A DNA stretch of 64,000 nucleotides from Paenibacillus pinihumi DSM 23905 = JCM 16419 (GCF_000422505.1 NZ_AULX01000018.1:186001-250000); one strand, 5' to 3'. Positions 34,526-48,438 are shown, counted from the first letter of the stretch. The notes: generated from the letters alone by a model not told the origin. Numbers and translations: made by a program.

Positions 34526-35218
34526 ATGGCAAAGCGTGGTAAGAAGTATCAAGAAGCCGTGAAGCTGTTTGACAGCGAAGCGACTTATGAGCCGGCTCAA
34601 GCAATTGAACTGGTTAAAAAAGCAGCATCTGCTAAATTTGATGAGTCCGTTGAAGTTGCCGTCCGTCTGGGCGTTGACCCTCGGAAACAAGACCAGGCTG
34701 TTCGTGGTGTAGTTGTACTGCCTCACGGAACTGGTAAAACTAAACGTGTTCTCGTGTTCGCAAAAGGTGAAAAAGTGAAGGAAGCCGAAGCGGCTGGAGC
34801 AGATTATGTTGGCGATGCTGACATGATCAACAAAATTCAGCAAGGCTGGTTTGAATTCGACGTTTGCGTAGCTACACCTGACATGATGGCGGAAGTTGGT
34901 AAACTGGGTCGTATTCTCGGGGGTAAAGGTTTGATGCCAAACCCTAAAGCTGGTACAGTAACGTTTGACGTTACTAAAGCAGTTCAAGAGATTAAGGCTG
35001 GTAAAATCGAGTACCGTCTTGACAAAGCAGGTCAAATCCATGCTCCAATCGGTAAAGTATCCTTTGGTGAAGAGCAGTTGAACGAAAACCTTCGTTCCCT
35101 GATCGATGCACTGAACCGGGCTAAGCCGGCTGCTGCAAAAGGTGTTTACCTGAAAAACATCGCGGTTTCCTCTACAATGGGACCAAGCGCTCGTGTTAAC
35201 ACAGCTGCTTTCCGTTAA
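34526..35218 (+). CDS. rplA: Ribosomal protein L1
   Basis: The 230 aa L1 forms the mobile stalk that guides deacylated tRNA from the E site. It starts [16 protein letters not shown], has [18 protein letters not shown] and the RNA-binding loop [13 protein letters not shown]. In E. coli L1 represses its own rplK-rplA operon by binding the leader, which is the role inferred here for the hairpin at 33935. The gap of 103 bp from rplK holds a possible GGATCATCCG stem, with no promoter. Confidence 0.98.
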   Translation: MAKRGKKYQEAVKLFDSEATYEPAQAIELVKKAASAKFDESVEVAVRLGVDPRKQDQAVRGVVVLPHGTGKTKRVLVFAKGEKVKEAEAAGADYVGDADMINKIQQGWFEFDVCVATPDMMAEVGKLGRILGGKGLMPNPKAGTVTFDVTKAVQEIKAGKIEYRLDKAGQIHAPIGKVSFGEEQLNENLRSLIDALNRAKPAAAKGVYLKNIAVSSTMGPSARVNTAAFR

Positions 35219-35244
35219 GAGAAACTCGCATTAACAATTGAACA

Positions 35245-35384
35245 TGCATGCCGTAGACAGTAGGTGCGTTATGCTTAATTTCCTACCGAGGTGTTATGAT
35301 ATATAAGTTGTGTGCATGGGGCCGTTATGGCTTCGTACACACAACATAATCATGGCCTTCGCTCGGTTGCGAAGGCTTTTTTCA
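35245..35384 (+). promoter_or_regulatory. L10 leader with intrinsic attenuator
   Basis: The region begins with CCGTAGACAGTAGGTGC (35251), pairs GTAGG with CCTAC (35282-35286) and ends in a terminator GCCTTCGC/GCGAAGGC with TTTTTT (35355-35382). This matches the L10 leader family in Firmicutes, in which L10 (with L7/L12) stops transcription of rplJ-rplL when in excess. Confidence 0.85.
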
Positions 35385-35448
35385 TGCATCGGGACCGGAA
35401 GTAAGATAACCGTTACGGTTTGTACAAATTTTACAGGAGGTGTAAAGC

Positions 35449-35946
35449 TTGGCTAACGCAAAAATCATTCAAGAAAAACAGCTTGCTGTTGAAGAGATCG
35501 CTGCGAAGCTGCGTGAGAGCAAGAGCACAGTTGTTGCTGACTACCGCGGTCTGAACGTTTCGCAGGTTACTGAACTCCGCAAACAATTGCGCGAAGCCGG
35601 CGTTGAGTTCCAAGTGTTGAAAAACTCTTTGGTTCGCCGCGCTACTGCTGCTACAGAACTGACTCAGCTTGATGAAGTTCTGACAGGGCCAACTGCAATC
35701 GCATTTGCTAAAGACGATGTTGTTGCTCCAGCTAAAATTCTGAGCAACTTCGCGAAAAAGAACGAGGCTCTGCAAGTAAAAGGCGGAGTCGTTGAAGGTC
35801 AAGTTGTTGGCGTGGATCAGATCAAAGCGCTTGCTGATCTTCCTTCCCGCGATGGCTTGCTTTCCATGTTGCTCAGCGTGCTTCAAGCACCAGTACGCAA
35901 CTTCGCGCTTGCGGTTAAAGCAGTTGCTGAAAAGCAAGAAGCTTAA
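35449..35946 (+). CDS. rplJ: Ribosomal protein L10
   Basis: The 165 aa L10 anchors L7/L12 dimers on the ribosome stalk. It shows [27 protein letters not shown] and a helical C-terminal tail that binds L12. The start is TTG 35449, set by AGGAGGTG at 35435-35442; the next in-frame start would lose conserved residues. It lies 65 bp after the leader attenuator. Confidence 0.97.
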   Translation: MANAKIIQEKQLAVEEIAAKLRESKSTVVADYRGLNVSQVTELRKQLREAGVEFQVLKNSLVRRATAATELTQLDEVLTGPTAIAFAKDDVVAPAKILSNFAKKNEALQVKGGVVEGQVVGVDQIKALADLPSRDGLLSMLLSVLQAPVRNFALAVKAVAEKQEA

Positions 35947-35994
35947 TCTTTGCATTGCATAACTATACAAATTCAAAACTATGGAGGTTCAACC

Positions 35995-36357
35995 ATGAGT
36001 AAAGAGCAAATCTTAGAAGCAATTAAAGGCATGAACGTTCTTGAACTGAACGAACTTGTAAAAGCAATTGAAGAAGAATTCGGCGTAACTGCTGCAGCTC
36101 CAGTAGCTGTTATTGCAGGTGGCGGAGCAGCAGAAGTTGCTGAGCAATCCGAGTTCGACGTAATCCTGACTAGCGCTGGTGCTTCCAAAATCAACGTTAT
36201 CAAAGTTGTTCGCGAAATCACTGGTCTGGGCTTGAAAGAAGCTAAAGACGTTGTTGACAACGCACCAAAACCAATCAAAGAAAAAGTATCCAAAGAGGAT
36301 GCTGAAGCTCTTAAAGCTAAGCTTGAAGAAGCTGGCGCTGCTGTAGAAGTAAAGTAA
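35995..36357 (+). CDS. rplL: Ribosomal protein L7/L12
   Basis: The 120 aa L12 recruits translation GTPases. It has an N-terminal dimerisation part ([24 protein letters not shown]), an Ala/Gly-rich hinge (about residues 35-50) and a C-terminal domain ([36 protein letters not shown]). The open frame begins at 35950, but TGGAGG before ATG 35995 and the family start [10 protein letters not shown] decide. A terminator follows at 36372. Confidence 0.98.
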   Translation: MSKEQILEAIKGMNVLELNELVKAIEEEFGVTAAAPVAVIAGGGAAEVAEQSEFDVILTSAGASKINVIKVVREITGLGLKEAKDVVDNAPKPIKEKVSKEDAEALKAKLEEAGAAVEVK

Positions 36358-36371
36358 TAGTCTGAATTCAT

Positions 36372-36408
36372 AGCAAACCCCTTGAGGCCTCGCTTCAAGG
36401 GGTTTGCT
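36372..36408 (+). terminator. Terminator after rplL
   Basis: AGCAAACCCCTTGA pairs with TCAAGGGGTTTGCT. The stem is strong but the T tract is short. Confidence 0.75.
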
Positions 36409-36438
36409 TACGCTTATTCTTAAGGAGGGAGGGAAATC

Positions 36439-37038
36439 ATGTCGGACCACTACTTCACACAGAAGCCGGGTGTCAAGCATGACCGCCGGATTCAGGATGC
36501 TGTGTTAAAAGGACGCAATTACCGTTTTGCAACAGATGCTGGTGTATTCTCCAAAGGCGGTGTGGATTACGGGAGTAAAGTGTTGATTGAAGCACTTTCA
36601 CTGGATTCTTCGGCAGCAGTTCTTGATGTCGGGTGCGGCTATGGACCGATCGGAATCGCGGCAGCTGCTCTTGTCCCGCAGGGAAGTGTGACTATGATTG
36701 ACATTAATGAGCGGGCCGTGGAGCTTGCCGGAGAGAATGCTGCACTAAACGGCATAAATAATGTCGAAGTTATTCAGAGTGATTTGTTCGAGGCAGTGAA
36801 GGAGAGAAAGTTCGACGTTATTCTCACGAATCCGCCAATTCGGGCAGGAAAAGCGACCGTACATCAGATCTTTGAGGAAGGATGGTCTTTGTTGAACCCG
36901 GGCGGACAGATGTGGGTGGTCATCCAAAAGAAACAAGGGGCTCCTTCGGCGCTTGCGAAGCTGGAGACTCTTTTTGCAAAGGTTGAGGAAGTAACGAAAG
37001 ACAAAGGCTATCGAATCTATCGTGCGGTCAAGCAGTAA
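36439..37038 (+). CDS. RsmC-like class I SAM-dependent methyltransferase (YbxB family)
   Basis: The 199 aa protein has the SAM-binding glycine loop LDVGCGYGPIGI (about residues 59-70) and the catalytic NPPIRAGK motif (about 131-138) of RsmC/RlmG-type N2-guanine methyltransferases. B. subtilis YbxB stands at the same place between rplL and rpoB. A single-domain enzyme of this size probably methylates 16S rRNA, but the exact site is not established. GGAGGGAGGG precedes the ATG. Confidence 0.88.
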   Translation: MSDHYFTQKPGVKHDRRIQDAVLKGRNYRFATDAGVFSKGGVDYGSKVLIEALSLDSSAAVLDVGCGYGPIGIAAAALVPQGSVTMIDINERAVELAGENAALNGINNVEVIQSDLFEAVKERKFDVILTNPPIRAGKATVHQIFEEGWSLLNPGGQMWVVIQKKQGAPSALAKLETLFAKVEEVTKDKGYRIYRAVKQ

Positions 37039-37051
37039 GTAGAAAAAAGAT

Positions 37052-37080
37052 TTGACTCGGTTTGCTGCTTGTGGTATTAT
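37052..37080 (+). promoter_or_regulatory. Sigma-A promoter of rpoB-rpoC
   Basis: TTGACT (37052-37057), a 17-bp spacer and TATTAT (37075-37080). Confidence 0.7.
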
Positions 37081-37086
37081 TATAAA

Positions 37087-37452
37087 ATGTCAGTATTATG
37101 CTAGGTGAAAACTCTTTAGCTAGCTAAAATGTCAAGTGCTATTTTTTAAAAGCAACAATGCATAAAATTTTAGCATTTAACGTATAATGTTTAGATTTTG
37201 GGCAAAATTACTTGATATGAGATTATGCGGCAGTTATGCCGCGACGACCGCTGGGAAACATGCTCTTTTTTCGAACTACTTCGATAAGGGCTTTTCTTTA
37301 TTGGGATGTAAGAAAGTGCTTATTTTCAAAGATGCTTTCTTGTATTTTATTCATATGCGCTGTTGATATGATTTGACAGTGTTAATCGTATACGCCTGGT
37401 TCTTGGTTGACAAGGCCTGAGCGTTGAAGCAGACATGAGGGGTGAGGTTAAG
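37087..37452 (+). other. Long structured rpoB leader
   Basis: About 366 nt without a gene. It contains the 14-bp palindrome TTTAGCTAGCTAAA (37115-37128), a GCGGCA-GTTA-TGCCGC hairpin (37227-37242) and AAGAAAG/CTTTCTT (37310-37341) followed by a T-rich run that may attenuate transcription. A stray TATAAT (37183) has no -35. Function is not known. Confidence 0.5.
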
Positions 37453-40400
37453 TTGGCAGGACAACTTGTTCAGTATGGCCGACGCACGCGTAGAAGCTAT
37501 GCTCGCATTAACGAGGTGCTCGAGGTCCCGAACCTGATTGAAATTCAGCAAAAATCGTATGAAAAGTTTTTGGATCGTGATTTGCTCGAATTGTTTCAAG
37601 ATATTTCACCGATCCAGGACTTTACGGGCAATTTGTCGCTGGAATTTATCGATTACAGTTTGGGTGAACCGAAGTACTCGGTTGATGAGTCGAAAGAACG
37701 CGACGTCACGTATGCTGCTCCATTACGGGTTAAGGTGCGGCTTATTAACAAAGAAACTGGCGAAGTGAAGGAACAAGAAGTGTTTATGGGCGACTTCCCG
37801 CTGATGACTGAAACCGGCACCTTTATTATTAACGGGGCGGAACGGGTTATCGTCAGCCAATTGGTGCGCTCACCCAGCGTTTACTTCAGCACGAAGGTCG
37901 ACAAGAACGGCAAAAAGACTTACACGGCAACGGTTATTCCTAACCGGGGTGCTTGGCTTGAGCTGGAGACCGATGCAAAGGATATTGTATATGTCCGTAT
38001 TGACCGTACACGTAAAATCCCTGTAACGGTATTGCTTCGTGCGCTGGGTTTCGGCACTGATGCCGAAATTCTGGATTTGCTCGGACATGACGAGTATATC
38101 CGCAACACGCTGGATAAGGACAACACTGACTCGACGGATAAAGCGCTGATTGAAATTTATGAGCGTCTTCGTCCAGGCGAGCCGCCAACGCTTGATAATG
38201 CGAAGAGCTTGCTCGTTGCACGCTTCTTTGATCCAAAGCGTTATGATCTGGCGAATGTTGGCCGCTACAAAATCAACAAGAAACTTCATATCAAAAATCG
38301 TCTATTCAATCAGCGTCTTGCTGAGACATTGATTGATCCGGCTACAGGTGAAATTCTCGCGGAAAGCGGACAAATGATTGACCGCCGCCTGTTGGATGAA
38401 ATTTTGCCGCTGCTGGAGAAGAACGTAGGCTTCAAGACATACCATGTCGCCGGTGGCGTTATGGATGCTAGTAGTATACCTCTTCAAACCATCAGTGTAT
38501 TCTCGCCGAACGAAGACGGTAAAATTATCAAAGTCATTGCCAACGGCATCATTGACAAGGCCGTTAAAAATATTACACCGGCTGATATTATTTCGTCCAT
38601 TAACTACTTCCTTAACCTTCTTCACGGGGTTGGAAGCACGGATGATATCGACCACTTGGGCAACCGCCGCCTGCGTTCTGTCGGAGAGCTTCTTCAGAAT
38701 CAGTTCCGTATCGGTCTTTCCCGTATGGAGAGAGTCGTTCGCGAGCGGATGTCCATCCAGGATGCGAATGCGATCACGCCTCAGGCTTTGATTAACATCC
38801 GTCCTGTTATCGCATCAATTAAAGAGTTCTTCGGTAGCTCCCAGCTCTCGCAGTTTATGGATCAGACGAACCCGCTGGCGGAACTGACACATAAACGGAG
38901 ACTCTCGGCACTCGGACCGGGCGGTTTGACGCGTGAGCGCGCAGGCTTTGAAGTCCGCGACGTTCACCACTCCCACTATGGACGCATGTGTCCGATTGAG
39001 ACGCCTGAGGGACCGAACATCGGTCTGATCAACTCCTTGTCCACGTTTGCCCGTATTAACGAGTATGGCTTCATTGAAGCGCCTTACCGCTGGGTAGATC
39101 CGAAGACAAGCATTGTTACCGAACAAATCGCTTATCTGACAGCAGACGAGGAAGACAACTACGTTATCGCACAGGCGAATGCGCAGCTGAATGCGGAAGG
39201 CAGGTTTGCGGAAGAGAATGTTATCGTCCGTTACAACAAGCAGGCGGATAACATCCTGACCATGCCAAGCGAGCGCGTTGACTATATGGACGTTTCGCCG
39301 AAGCAGGTGGTTTCCGTGGCGACTGCGCTCATTCCGTTCCTTGAAAATGACGACTCCAACCGTGCGCTCATGGGATCAAACATGCAGCGGCAGGCGGTAC
39401 CGCTTCTCATTCCTAAGGCGCCGCTTGTTGGTACAGGTATGGAACATAAATCAGCAAAGGATTCCGGTGTATGTATCGTATCTAAATTCGATGGCGTCAT
39501 TGAGCGTGTAACCGCTAATGAAGTTCAGCTTCGCCGCATTGAAATTGTTGACGGCAAGCAAATTACCGGTGATCTTGTGAAGCATAAGCTGCATAAGTTC
39601 ATGCGTTCCAACCAAGGAACATGCATTAACCAGCGTCCAATAGTCCGCAAAGGCGAATACGTCAAGAAGGGCACCATCCTTGCTGACGGTCCTTCCACAG
39701 AGATGGGTGAATTGGCACTGGGCCGCAACGTCGTAGTTGCCTTTATGACTTGGGAAGGCTACAACTATGAGGATGCGATCCTGCTTAGCGAGAAGCTTGT
39801 TAAAGAGGATGTATACACCTCTATTCATATTGAAGAGTATGAGTCCGAAGCTCGTGATACGAAGCTTGGACCTGAAGAAATTACGCGCGATATCCCGAAC
39901 GTAGGGGAAGAAGCGCTCAAAAATCTCGACGAACGCGGTATTATCCGTGTCGGTGCGGAGATCGGCGCCGGTGATATTCTCGTCGGTAAAGTAACACCTA
40001 AAGGAGTTACGGAGCTGACGGCTGAAGAGCGCCTCCTGCATGCAATTTTCGGTGAGAAGGCCCGTGAAGTACGTGATACTTCGCTTCGTGTACCGCATGG
40101 TACAGACGGTATCGTAGTTGACGTAAAAGTATTTACGCGTGAAAACGGCGATGAGCTGCCACCAGGGGTTAACCAGTTGGTTCGTGCTTACATTGCCCAG
40201 AAACGTAAAATCTCCGAGGGAGATAAAATGGCGGGACGCCACGGTAACAAAGGGGTTATCGCGCGCATTTTGCCGGAAGAGGATATGCCGTTCCTGCCGG
40301 ATGGTACGCCTGTTGAGGTTGTACTGAACCCGCTCGGGGTACCTTCCCGGATGAACATCGGTCAGGTATTGGAAGTCCATCTTGGTATGGCTTGTAAACA

Positions 40401-40998
40401 CCTGGGTATTCACGCTGCTACACCGGTATTCGATGGAGCACGCGAGTACGACGTGTTCGATACGATGGAAGAAGCAGGCATGCAGCGCAACGGTAAAACC
40501 ATTCTGTACGACGGAAGAACGGGTGAATCGTTCGAGCGTGAAGTTACAGTTGGTGTCATGTACATGATCAAGCTGGCGCACATGGTTGATGATAAAATTC
40601 ATGCCCGTTCCACGGGTCCTTACTCTCTCGTTACGCAGCAGCCGCTCGGTGGTAAAGCACAGTTCGGCGGACAGCGCTTCGGGGAGATGGAGGTATGGGC
40701 GCTTGAGGCGTACGGTGCCGCTTATACTCTGCAGGAAATTCTGACGGTCAAATCCGATGACGTGGTCGGACGGGTGAAAACCTATGAATCCATCGTTAAA
40801 GGTGAGAACGTGCCGGAGCCTGGCGTACCGGAATCGTTCAAGGTTCTGATTAAAGAGCTTCAAAGCTTGGGCATGGATGTCAAAATCCTGACCGAGAATG
40901 AAGAAGAGATCGAAATGAAAGAAATCGATGATGAAGATGATAACACGGGCGATAAGCTGAATCTGAACCTTGAAGGGGCAGAGGTAGGCGCCGAGTAA
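37453..40998 (+). CDS. rpoB: RNA polymerase beta subunit
   Basis: The 1181 aa beta subunit forms half of the catalytic cleft. It contains the rifampicin-binding region (about residues 460-492) in which [24 protein letters not shown] looks wild type, [18 protein letters not shown] (nucleotide-interacting) and the C-terminal [24 protein letters not shown]. The frame opens at ATG 37435, but GGGGTGAGG lies inside it at the right distance for TTG 37453, giving [19 protein letters not shown]. The C-terminal acidic tail is shorter than in B. subtilis as I recall it. Confidence 0.98.
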   Translation: MAGQLVQYGRRTRRSYARINEVLEVPNLIEIQQKSYEKFLDRDLLELFQDISPIQDFTGNLSLEFIDYSLGEPKYSVDESKERDVTYAAPLRVKVRLINKETGEVKEQEVFMGDFPLMTETGTFIINGAERVIVSQLVRSPSVYFSTKVDKNGKKTYTATVIPNRGAWLELETDAKDIVYVRIDRTRKIPVTVLLRALGFGTDAEILDLLGHDEYIRNTLDKDNTDSTDKALIEIYERLRPGEPPTLDNAKSLLVARFFDPKRYDLANVGRYKINKKLHIKNRLFNQRLAETLIDPATGEILAESGQMIDRRLLDEILPLLEKNVGFKTYHVAGGVMDASSIPLQTISVFSPNEDGKIIKVIANGIIDKAVKNITPADIISSINYFLNLLHGVGSTDDIDHLGNRRLRSVGELLQNQFRIGLSRMERVVRERMSIQDANAITPQALINIRPVIASIKEFFGSSQLSQFMDQTNPLAELTHKRRLSALGPGGLTRERAGFEVRDVHHSHYGRMCPIETPEGPNIGLINSLSTFARINEYGFIEAPYRWVDPKTSIVTEQIAYLTADEEDNYVIAQANAQLNAEGRFAEENVIVRYNKQADNILTMPSERVDYMDVSPKQVVSVATALIPFLENDDSNRALMGSNMQRQAVPLLIPKAPLVGTGMEHKSAKDSGVCIVSKFDGVIERVTANEVQLRRIEIVDGKQITGDLVKHKLHKFMRSNQGTCINQRPIVRKGEYVKKGTILADGPSTEMGELALGRNVVVAFMTWEGYNYEDAILLSEKLVKEDVYTSIHIEEYESEARDTKLGPEEITRDIPNVGEEALKNLDERGIIRVGAEIGAGDILVGKVTPKGVTELTAEERLLHAIFGEKAREVRDTSLRVPHGTDGIVVDVKVFTRENGDELPPGVNQLVRAYIAQKRKISEGDKMAGRHGNKGVIARILPEEDMPFLPDGTPVEVVLNPLGVPSRMNIGQVLEVHLGMACKHLGIHAATPVFDGAREYDVFDTMEEAGMQRNGKTILYDGRTGESFEREVTVGVMYMIKLAHMVDDKIHARSTGPYSLVTQQPLGGKAQFGGQRFGEMEVWALEAYGAAYTLQEILTVKSDDVVGRVKTYESIVKGENVPEPGVPESFKVLIKELQSLGMDVKILTENEEEIEMKEIDDEDDNTGDKLNLNLEGAEVGAE

Positions 40999-41058
40999 CA
41001 GGCTTTGGATGGAATGGGTTTCCTAAGGTACTGACACAGACTTAAGGAGGGTTGCTCC

Positions 41059-44000
41059 TTGTTGGACGTTAACAACTTCGAGTATATGAAAATCGGTTTG
41101 GCTTCTCCGGATAAAATCCGTTCGTGGTCTCGCGGGGAAGTTAAAAAACCGGAAACGATAAACTATCGTACATTGAAGCCGGAGAAAGAAGGTCTTTTCT
41201 GTGAAAAGATCTTCGGACCCCAGAAGGACTGGGAATGTCACTGCGGTAAGTACAAGCGTGTCCGCTATAAAGGCGTCGTCTGCGATCGTTGCGGCGTTGA
41301 AGTAACACGTGCTAAGGTTCGCCGTGAGCGCATGGGCCATATTGAGCTTGCGGCCCCTGTCTCTCATATCTGGTATTTCAAAGGTATCCCAAGCCGTATG
41401 GGTCTGGCACTGGATATGTCACCTCGTTCGCTCGAGGAGATTATCTACTTCGCATCCTACGTGGTAACAGACCCAGGCGATACACCGCTTGAGAAGAAGC
41501 AACTGCTCTCCGAGAAGGAATACCGCAGCTACCGTGAAAAGTATGGCTACGGCTTCCAGGCTGGAATGGGTGCTGAGGCTGTCAAGAAGCTGCTTCAGGA
41601 TATCGATGTTGAGCGCGAGCTGGATACATTGAAGGAAGAGTTGCGGACGGCCCAAGGCCAAAGACGTAACCGTGCAATCAAGCGCCTCGAAGTTATCGAA
41701 GCGTTCCGCAATTCCGGCAATGAGCCGGAATGGATGATTCTTGACGTGCTGCCGGTTATCCCGCCTGAGCTGCGCCCGATGGTGCAATTGGACGGTGGAC
41801 GTTTTGCGACTTCTGACCTGAACGACCTGTACCGTCGTGTTATTAACCGTAACAATCGTCTGAAGCGTCTGCTTGATCTTGGCGCTCCTGATATTATCGT
41901 ACAAAATGAGAAGCGGATGCTGCAGGAAGCTGTCGATGCGTTGATCGACAACGGCCGCCGCGGCCGTCCGGTTACCGGACCAGGTAACCGCCCGCTCAAA
42001 TCGCTCAGCCATATGCTTAAAGGTAAACAGGGCCGTTTCCGTCAAAACTTGCTCGGTAAACGGGTAGACTACTCCGGACGTTCTGTTATCGTTGTCGGAC
42101 CGAGCCTGAAAATGTATCAGTGCGGTCTGCCGAAAGAAATGGCGCTTGAGCTGTTCAAGCCTTTCGTAATGAAAGAGCTTGTAAACAAAGGACTTGCTCA
42201 TAATATTAAGAGCGCGAAACGCAAAGTTGAGCGTGTAAGCCCTGAGGTATGGGATGTGCTGGAGGAAGTAATCAAGGAGCACCCGGTTCTGCTGAACCGC
42301 GCACCTACGCTTCACAGACTCGGTATCCAGGCCTTCGAACCAATTCTGGTTGAAGGACGCGCAATCAAGCTGCATCCGCTCGTATGTACGGCGTATAACG
42401 CTGACTTTGACGGTGACCAGATGGCGGTTCACGTTCCATTATCCGCTGAGGCACAAGCTGAAGCCCGTTTGCTGATGCTTGCATCCGGCAACATTCTTAA
42501 CCCTAAGGATGGCAAGCCGGTTGTTACGCCTTCCCAGGATATGGTTCTTGGAAGCTTCTATCTGACTATGGATAATATGGAGGCGAAAGGGTCCGGATCG
42601 GTATTCGGAACCGTGAATGAGGCCATCTCCGCTTATCAGCGGGGGATTGTATCCCTTCATGCCAGAATTGTTATTCCTGTTAAAGTACTGAAGAAAAAAA
42701 CCTTTACTGATGTACAGCAGAACTCTCTGATTGCAACAACTGTCGGTAAAGTAATCTTTAATGAAATTTTCCCGGATACGTTCCCGTACATCAATGAGGC
42801 GACCAAAGCCAACTTGCTGGGCGGCACGCCGGACAAATATTTTATTACTGAAAAAGGTACGGATTTGCAGCAGTTTATGCAGGATCTGTCTATAGCCGGC
42901 GCTGTCGGCAAAGAGTACCTGGGTCAGATTATCGGCGAGTGCTTCCGTATTTACCATACGACACAAACCTCGATTATTCTGGACAAAATCAAGCAGCTCG
43001 GCTTTACTTATTCGACCAAAGCGGGAATTACGATCGCTGTTTCGGACGTTATCGTTCCGCAAGAGAAGGATCAAATTCTTGTCGAGTCCGATGAGAAGGT
43101 TAGAGTTGTTACAAATCAGTACCGTCGTGGTCTGATCACCAATGAAGAGCGTTATGACCGTGTCATTGGTATCTGGAGTAAGGCGAAGGATCAAATTACA
43201 GAAATCCTGATGAAATCGATGGACCGTTACAATTCCATCATGCTCATGGTTGATTCGAAGGCACGGGGTAACAAATCCCAGATCACACAGCTTGGCGGTA
43301 TGCGTGGTCTCATGGCGAACCCGTCCGGTCGTATTATCGAGTTGCCAATCAAATCGAACTTCCGTGAAGGTCTGACGGTATTGGAATACTTTATCTCCAC
43401 TCACGGAGCGCGGAAAGGTCTGGCGGATACAGCCCTTCGTACGGCTGACTCCGGTTACCTGACACGCCGCCTCGTTGACGTAGCGCAGGATGTTATCGTT
43501 CGCGAAGATGATTGTGGAACAGATAAAGGCTTTAGCGTTAGTAAAATCCAGGATGGTAAAGAGGTTATCGAGGATCTGTACGATCGTATTGAAGGCCGTT
43601 ACTCCTTCGAAACGGTACGCCATCCTCAAACTGGCGAAATCATTGTCAACCGCAATGAGCTGATTGATTCCAATAAAGCCGATGCGATTATCGAAGCCGG
43701 CGTAGAGCGTTTGCAAATCCGCTCTGTTCTTAGCTGTCGTGCGCGTCATGGCGTCTGCAAAATCTGTTATGGCCGTAACCTGGCTACAGGCAAGCATGTA
43801 GAGATCGGGGAGGCAGTAGGTATTATCGCTGCCCAATCCATCGGTGAGCCTGGAACCCAGCTGACAATGCGTACGTTCCATACCGGTGGTGTTGCCGGAG
43901 ACGATATTACGCAAGGTCTTCCGCGGATTCAGGAGCTCTTCGAGGCCCGGAATCCGAAAGGTCAAGCGATTATTACTGAGCTTGACGGTGTTGTTAAAGA

Positions 44001-44679
44001 AATCCGTGAAGCAAAAGACCGCCGTGAAATCGAAGTTCAAGGTGAAGCGGAATCCAAAGTGTACTCTGTTACTTATGGATCGCGTATCCGCGTAACCGAA
44101 GGTCAGCAGATCGAAGCTGGAGACGAGTTGACAGACGGTTCGATTGATCCGAAGGATATGCTGCGTATTAAAGGTATCCGCGGCGTTCAAAACTACATCC
44201 TGCAAGAGGTACAACGCGTTTACCGTAACCAGGGTGTAGAAATTAACGATAAGCACGTTGAAGTTATGATCAAGCAGATGCTACGTAAAATCCGCATTGT
44301 AGATGCTGGAGATACGACATTGCTTCCGGGCGCATTCGTTGACATTCATGAATACGAAGCGGCCAACCGTGACTCGATTCTGGCTGACAAAGAGCCTGCT
44401 GTCGCTAAACCGGTACTCCTTGGTATTACTAAGGCGTCGCTGGAGACGGATTCATTCCTGTCTGCAGCTTCCTTCCAGGAGACAACCCGCGTTCTTACAG
44501 ACGCAGCTATCAAAGGCAAGGTTGACCAACTCCTTGGCTTGAAAGAGAACGTTATTATCGGTAAGCTGATTCCGGCCGGTACAGGCATGAACCGCTATCG
44601 CAGCGTTCGCTTCGCAGGCATGGAAGAAGAAGTACAGCCTGGAGAAGAGCAGGTTGAAGGCATTCCGGTAGAATCTTAA
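41059..44679 (+). CDS. rpoC: RNA polymerase beta-prime subunit
   Basis: The 1206 aa beta-prime subunit carries the catalytic Mg motif NADFDGD (residues about 447-453). An N-terminal zinc site (CHCGKYKR...CDRCG) and a second one ([13 protein letters not shown]) are intact, as are the bridge and trigger helix regions ([42 protein letters not shown]). The start is TTG 41059 or the adjacent TTG 41062 after AAGGAGG. The 60-bp rpoB-rpoC gap has no promoter. Confidence 0.98.
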   Translation: MLDVNNFEYMKIGLASPDKIRSWSRGEVKKPETINYRTLKPEKEGLFCEKIFGPQKDWECHCGKYKRVRYKGVVCDRCGVEVTRAKVRRERMGHIELAAPVSHIWYFKGIPSRMGLALDMSPRSLEEIIYFASYVVTDPGDTPLEKKQLLSEKEYRSYREKYGYGFQAGMGAEAVKKLLQDIDVERELDTLKEELRTAQGQRRNRAIKRLEVIEAFRNSGNEPEWMILDVLPVIPPELRPMVQLDGGRFATSDLNDLYRRVINRNNRLKRLLDLGAPDIIVQNEKRMLQEAVDALIDNGRRGRPVTGPGNRPLKSLSHMLKGKQGRFRQNLLGKRVDYSGRSVIVVGPSLKMYQCGLPKEMALELFKPFVMKELVNKGLAHNIKSAKRKVERVSPEVWDVLEEVIKEHPVLLNRAPTLHRLGIQAFEPILVEGRAIKLHPLVCTAYNADFDGDQMAVHVPLSAEAQAEARLLMLASGNILNPKDGKPVVTPSQDMVLGSFYLTMDNMEAKGSGSVFGTVNEAISAYQRGIVSLHARIVIPVKVLKKKTFTDVQQNSLIATTVGKVIFNEIFPDTFPYINEATKANLLGGTPDKYFITEKGTDLQQFMQDLSIAGAVGKEYLGQIIGECFRIYHTTQTSIILDKIKQLGFTYSTKAGITIAVSDVIVPQEKDQILVESDEKVRVVTNQYRRGLITNEERYDRVIGIWSKAKDQITEILMKSMDRYNSIMLMVDSKARGNKSQITQLGGMRGLMANPSGRIIELPIKSNFREGLTVLEYFISTHGARKGLADTALRTADSGYLTRRLVDVAQDVIVREDDCGTDKGFSVSKIQDGKEVIEDLYDRIEGRYSFETVRHPQTGEIIVNRNELIDSNKADAIIEAGVERLQIRSVLSCRARHGVCKICYGRNLATGKHVEIGEAVGIIAAQSIGEPGTQLTMRTFHTGGVAGDDITQGLPRIQELFEARNPKGQAIITELDGVVKEIREAKDRREIEVQGEAESKVYSVTYGSRIRVTEGQQIEAGDELTDGSIDPKDMLRIKGIRGVQNYILQEVQRVYRNQGVEINDKHVEVMIKQMLRKIRIVDAGDTTLLPGAFVDIHEYEAANRDSILADKEPAVAKPVLLGITKASLETDSFLSAASFQETTRVLTDAAIKGKVDQLLGLKENVIIGKLIPAGTGMNRYRSVRFAGMEEEVQPGEEQVEGIPVES

Positions 44680-44696
44680 TGATTTAATCAGGTGTG

Positions 44697-44741
44697 GGGA
44701 TGCAGGGTGAGACGAAGCTTGTCTTGACCTGTATCCCTTTC
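44697..44741 (+). terminator. Putative terminator after rpoC
   Basis: GGGATGCAGG pairs with CCTGTATCCC (one G-U pair), with an inner AGAC/GTCT stem and TTT. The T tract is short, so some read-through into rpsL is likely. Confidence 0.55.
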
Positions 44742-44794
44742 ATCTGGTATTATAGAATAGTTTGCTACACTTCATTTGCAGTTTATGAAATCCC

Positions 44795-44824
44795 TTGACA
44801 TTAGGGGATGCGAGATGCTAATAT
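44795..44824 (+). promoter_or_regulatory. Candidate promoter of the str operon
   Basis: A perfect TTGACA (44795-44800), an 18-bp spacer and TAATAT (44819-44824), about 70 bp before the L7Ae-like gene. Confidence 0.6.
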
Positions 44825-44897
44825 ATCGAAGTGTGCCTAAATGTGTGGATTATTCTGTACTTGAATTTAGAATAGATAGTATAGAGGATGAGTTACC

Positions 44898-45128
44898 ATG
44901 GCATTTAAGATTGGCACGAAGCAGACAGCCAAAGCAGTTGAGCAGCAAAGAGCAGCCGCTGTGTATGTCGCTGAAGATGCAGACCCGCAAATGACGCAAA
45001 ATGTTGTGCAGCTCAGCTTGCAAGCGGGTATCGATGTGATCTGGGTAGACACTATGAAGAATCTCGGCATCCAGTGCGGGATTGAAGTAGGAGCCGCCAT
45101 GGCTGCATGGATTCCTGATGAAGAATGA
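44898..45128 (+). CDS. L7Ae-family K-turn RNA-binding protein (YbxF-like)
   Basis: The 76 aa protein has the L7Ae fold signatures: IGTKQTAKAVEQQRAAAVYVAEDADP at the start and KNLGIQCGIEVGAAMAAWI at the end. B. subtilis YbxF sits at the same place between rpoC and rpsL and binds K-turn RNA, but its function in the cell is not settled. Its basic surface loop is reduced compared with archaeal L7Ae, as in other bacterial members. Confidence 0.9.
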   Translation: MAFKIGTKQTAKAVEQQRAAAVYVAEDADPQMTQNVVQLSLQAGIDVIWVDTMKNLGIQCGIEVGAAMAAWIPDEE

Positions 45129-45272
45129 AAGACCTGTTTTTGCCGGTTAAACATAAGATTAGCTGGTAGAAACTTTTGTTTTGTTTTTTAATGAACCGCC
45201 TGGGTCTGTGGGCTTAAACTTATATTAGGCAAGGCAATGTTCATGGTGAATTATAGGAAGGGGGTGGCATGC

Positions 45273-45692
45273 ATGCCAACAATTAATCAGCTAGTTCGCA
45301 AAGGCCGTCAGGCTAAAGTTGTGAAATCCAAATCTCCTGCACTACAAAGAGGATTCAACGCGTTGAAACGTGAAGAAACCGGTCAAAGCTCCCCGCAAAA
45401 ACGCGGTGTTTGCACTCGTGTAGGTACAATGACTCCGAAAAAACCGAACTCCGCTTTGCGGAAATATGCGCGGGTACGTTTGACTAACCGTGTTGAGGTT
45501 ACGGCTTACATTGGCGGAATCGGACACAACTTGCAAGAGCACAGCGTCGTATTGGTTCGTGGTGGCCGGGTTAAGGATCTTCCGGGGGTACGTTATCATA
45601 TCGTTCGTGGTGCGCTTGATACTGCGGGTGTTAACAACCGTAAACAAGCTCGTTCCAAATACGGTACGAAGCGTCCGAAAGAAAAGAAATAA
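45273..45692 (+). CDS. rpsL: Ribosomal protein S12
   Basis: The 139 aa S12 helps decoding at the A site. It starts [15 protein letters not shown] and contains [11 protein letters not shown] and [14 protein letters not shown], where the lysines linked to streptomycin sensitivity are wild type. The open frame begins at 45237, but AAGGGGGTGG and the family start give ATG 45273. It begins the rpsL-rpsG-fusA-tuf set. Confidence 0.98.
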   Translation: MPTINQLVRKGRQAKVVKSKSPALQRGFNALKREETGQSSPQKRGVCTRVGTMTPKKPNSALRKYARVRLTNRVEVTAYIGGIGHNLQEHSVVLVRGGRVKDLPGVRYHIVRGALDTAGVNNRKQARSKYGTKRPKEKK

Positions 45693-45756
45693 TTTAGCGG
45701 GGCAATTTCCCCGATATAACAGAAAATGACTATTTGAAGAAAGGGGGACTTCCTCA

Positions 45757-46227
45757 ATGCCACGTAAAGGTCCAGTAACAAAAAGGGATGTACTTCCAGA
45801 TCCGGTATATAACAGCAAACTTGTTACGCGTTTAATCAATCGTATTATGATCGATGGTAAACGCGGCGTAGCTCAAACTATTCTATATGATGCGTTCAGC
45901 CTGATTCAAGAACGTACTGGTAATGAACCAATGGAAGTGTTTGAAACTGCGATTAAAAACATCATGCCTGTACTTGAAGTTAAAGCTCGCCGTGTCGGCG
46001 GTTCGAACTATCAGGTGCCAATCGAGGTTAAACCTGAGCGTCGTACAGCGCTTGGTCTCCGCTGGCTCGTGAATTACTCACGTAACCGCGGTGAAAAAAC
46101 TATGGTTGAGCGTTTGGCTGCTGAAATTATTGATGCATCCAACAACACAGGTGCTTCCGTTAAAAAACGTGAAGATACACACAAAATGGCGGATGCGAAC
46201 AGAGCGTTTGCACATTACCGCTGGTAG
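45757..46227 (+). CDS. rpsG: Ribosomal protein S7
   Basis: The 156 aa S7 starts 30S head assembly. It begins [20 protein letters not shown], with the beta-hairpin [17 protein letters not shown] and C-terminal [29 protein letters not shown] precedes ATG. It follows rpsL by 64 bp and precedes fusA by 28 bp. Confidence 0.98.
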   Translation: MPRKGPVTKRDVLPDPVYNSKLVTRLINRIMIDGKRGVAQTILYDAFSLIQERTGNEPMEVFETAIKNIMPVLEVKARRVGGSNYQVPIEVKPERRTALGLRWLVNYSRNRGEKTMVERLAAEIIDASNNTGASVKKREDTHKMADANRAFAHYRW

Positions 46228-46255
46228 GATTTAAAAACCGAAAGGAGACAAATTC

Positions 46256-48334
<2,079 letters not shown>

Positions 48335-48438
48335 GAGTTCTTTAGCTAAAACCTTGCATTTGGCCTGACACTAGCCTTCAAACCGCTTTTGTCCGGCCCA
48401 CACATATAATTCCCAACTATTAAGGAGGATTAAGTTCA

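Noticed and set aside
35950-35994. N-terminal extension of rplL to the ATG at 35950, and similar ones for rpsJ (50576), rplP (54798), rpsL (45237) and rplV (53826).
   Set aside because: The added residues are not found in these families, and strong Shine-Dalgarno sites stand before the inner starts.
37160-37188. Second promoter for rpoB at TATAAT 37183.
   Set aside because: No acceptable -35 box lies 16-18 bp upstream.
42439-44256. Long open frame of 605 codons on the minus strand opposite rpoC, with similar ones opposite rpoB (39451-40863), fusA (46160-47170, 47264-48331) and tuf (48436-49674).
   Set aside because: They lie exactly antisense to highly conserved genes, have no ribosome binding sites and give compositions typical of reversed codons. 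They result from codon bias of the real genes.
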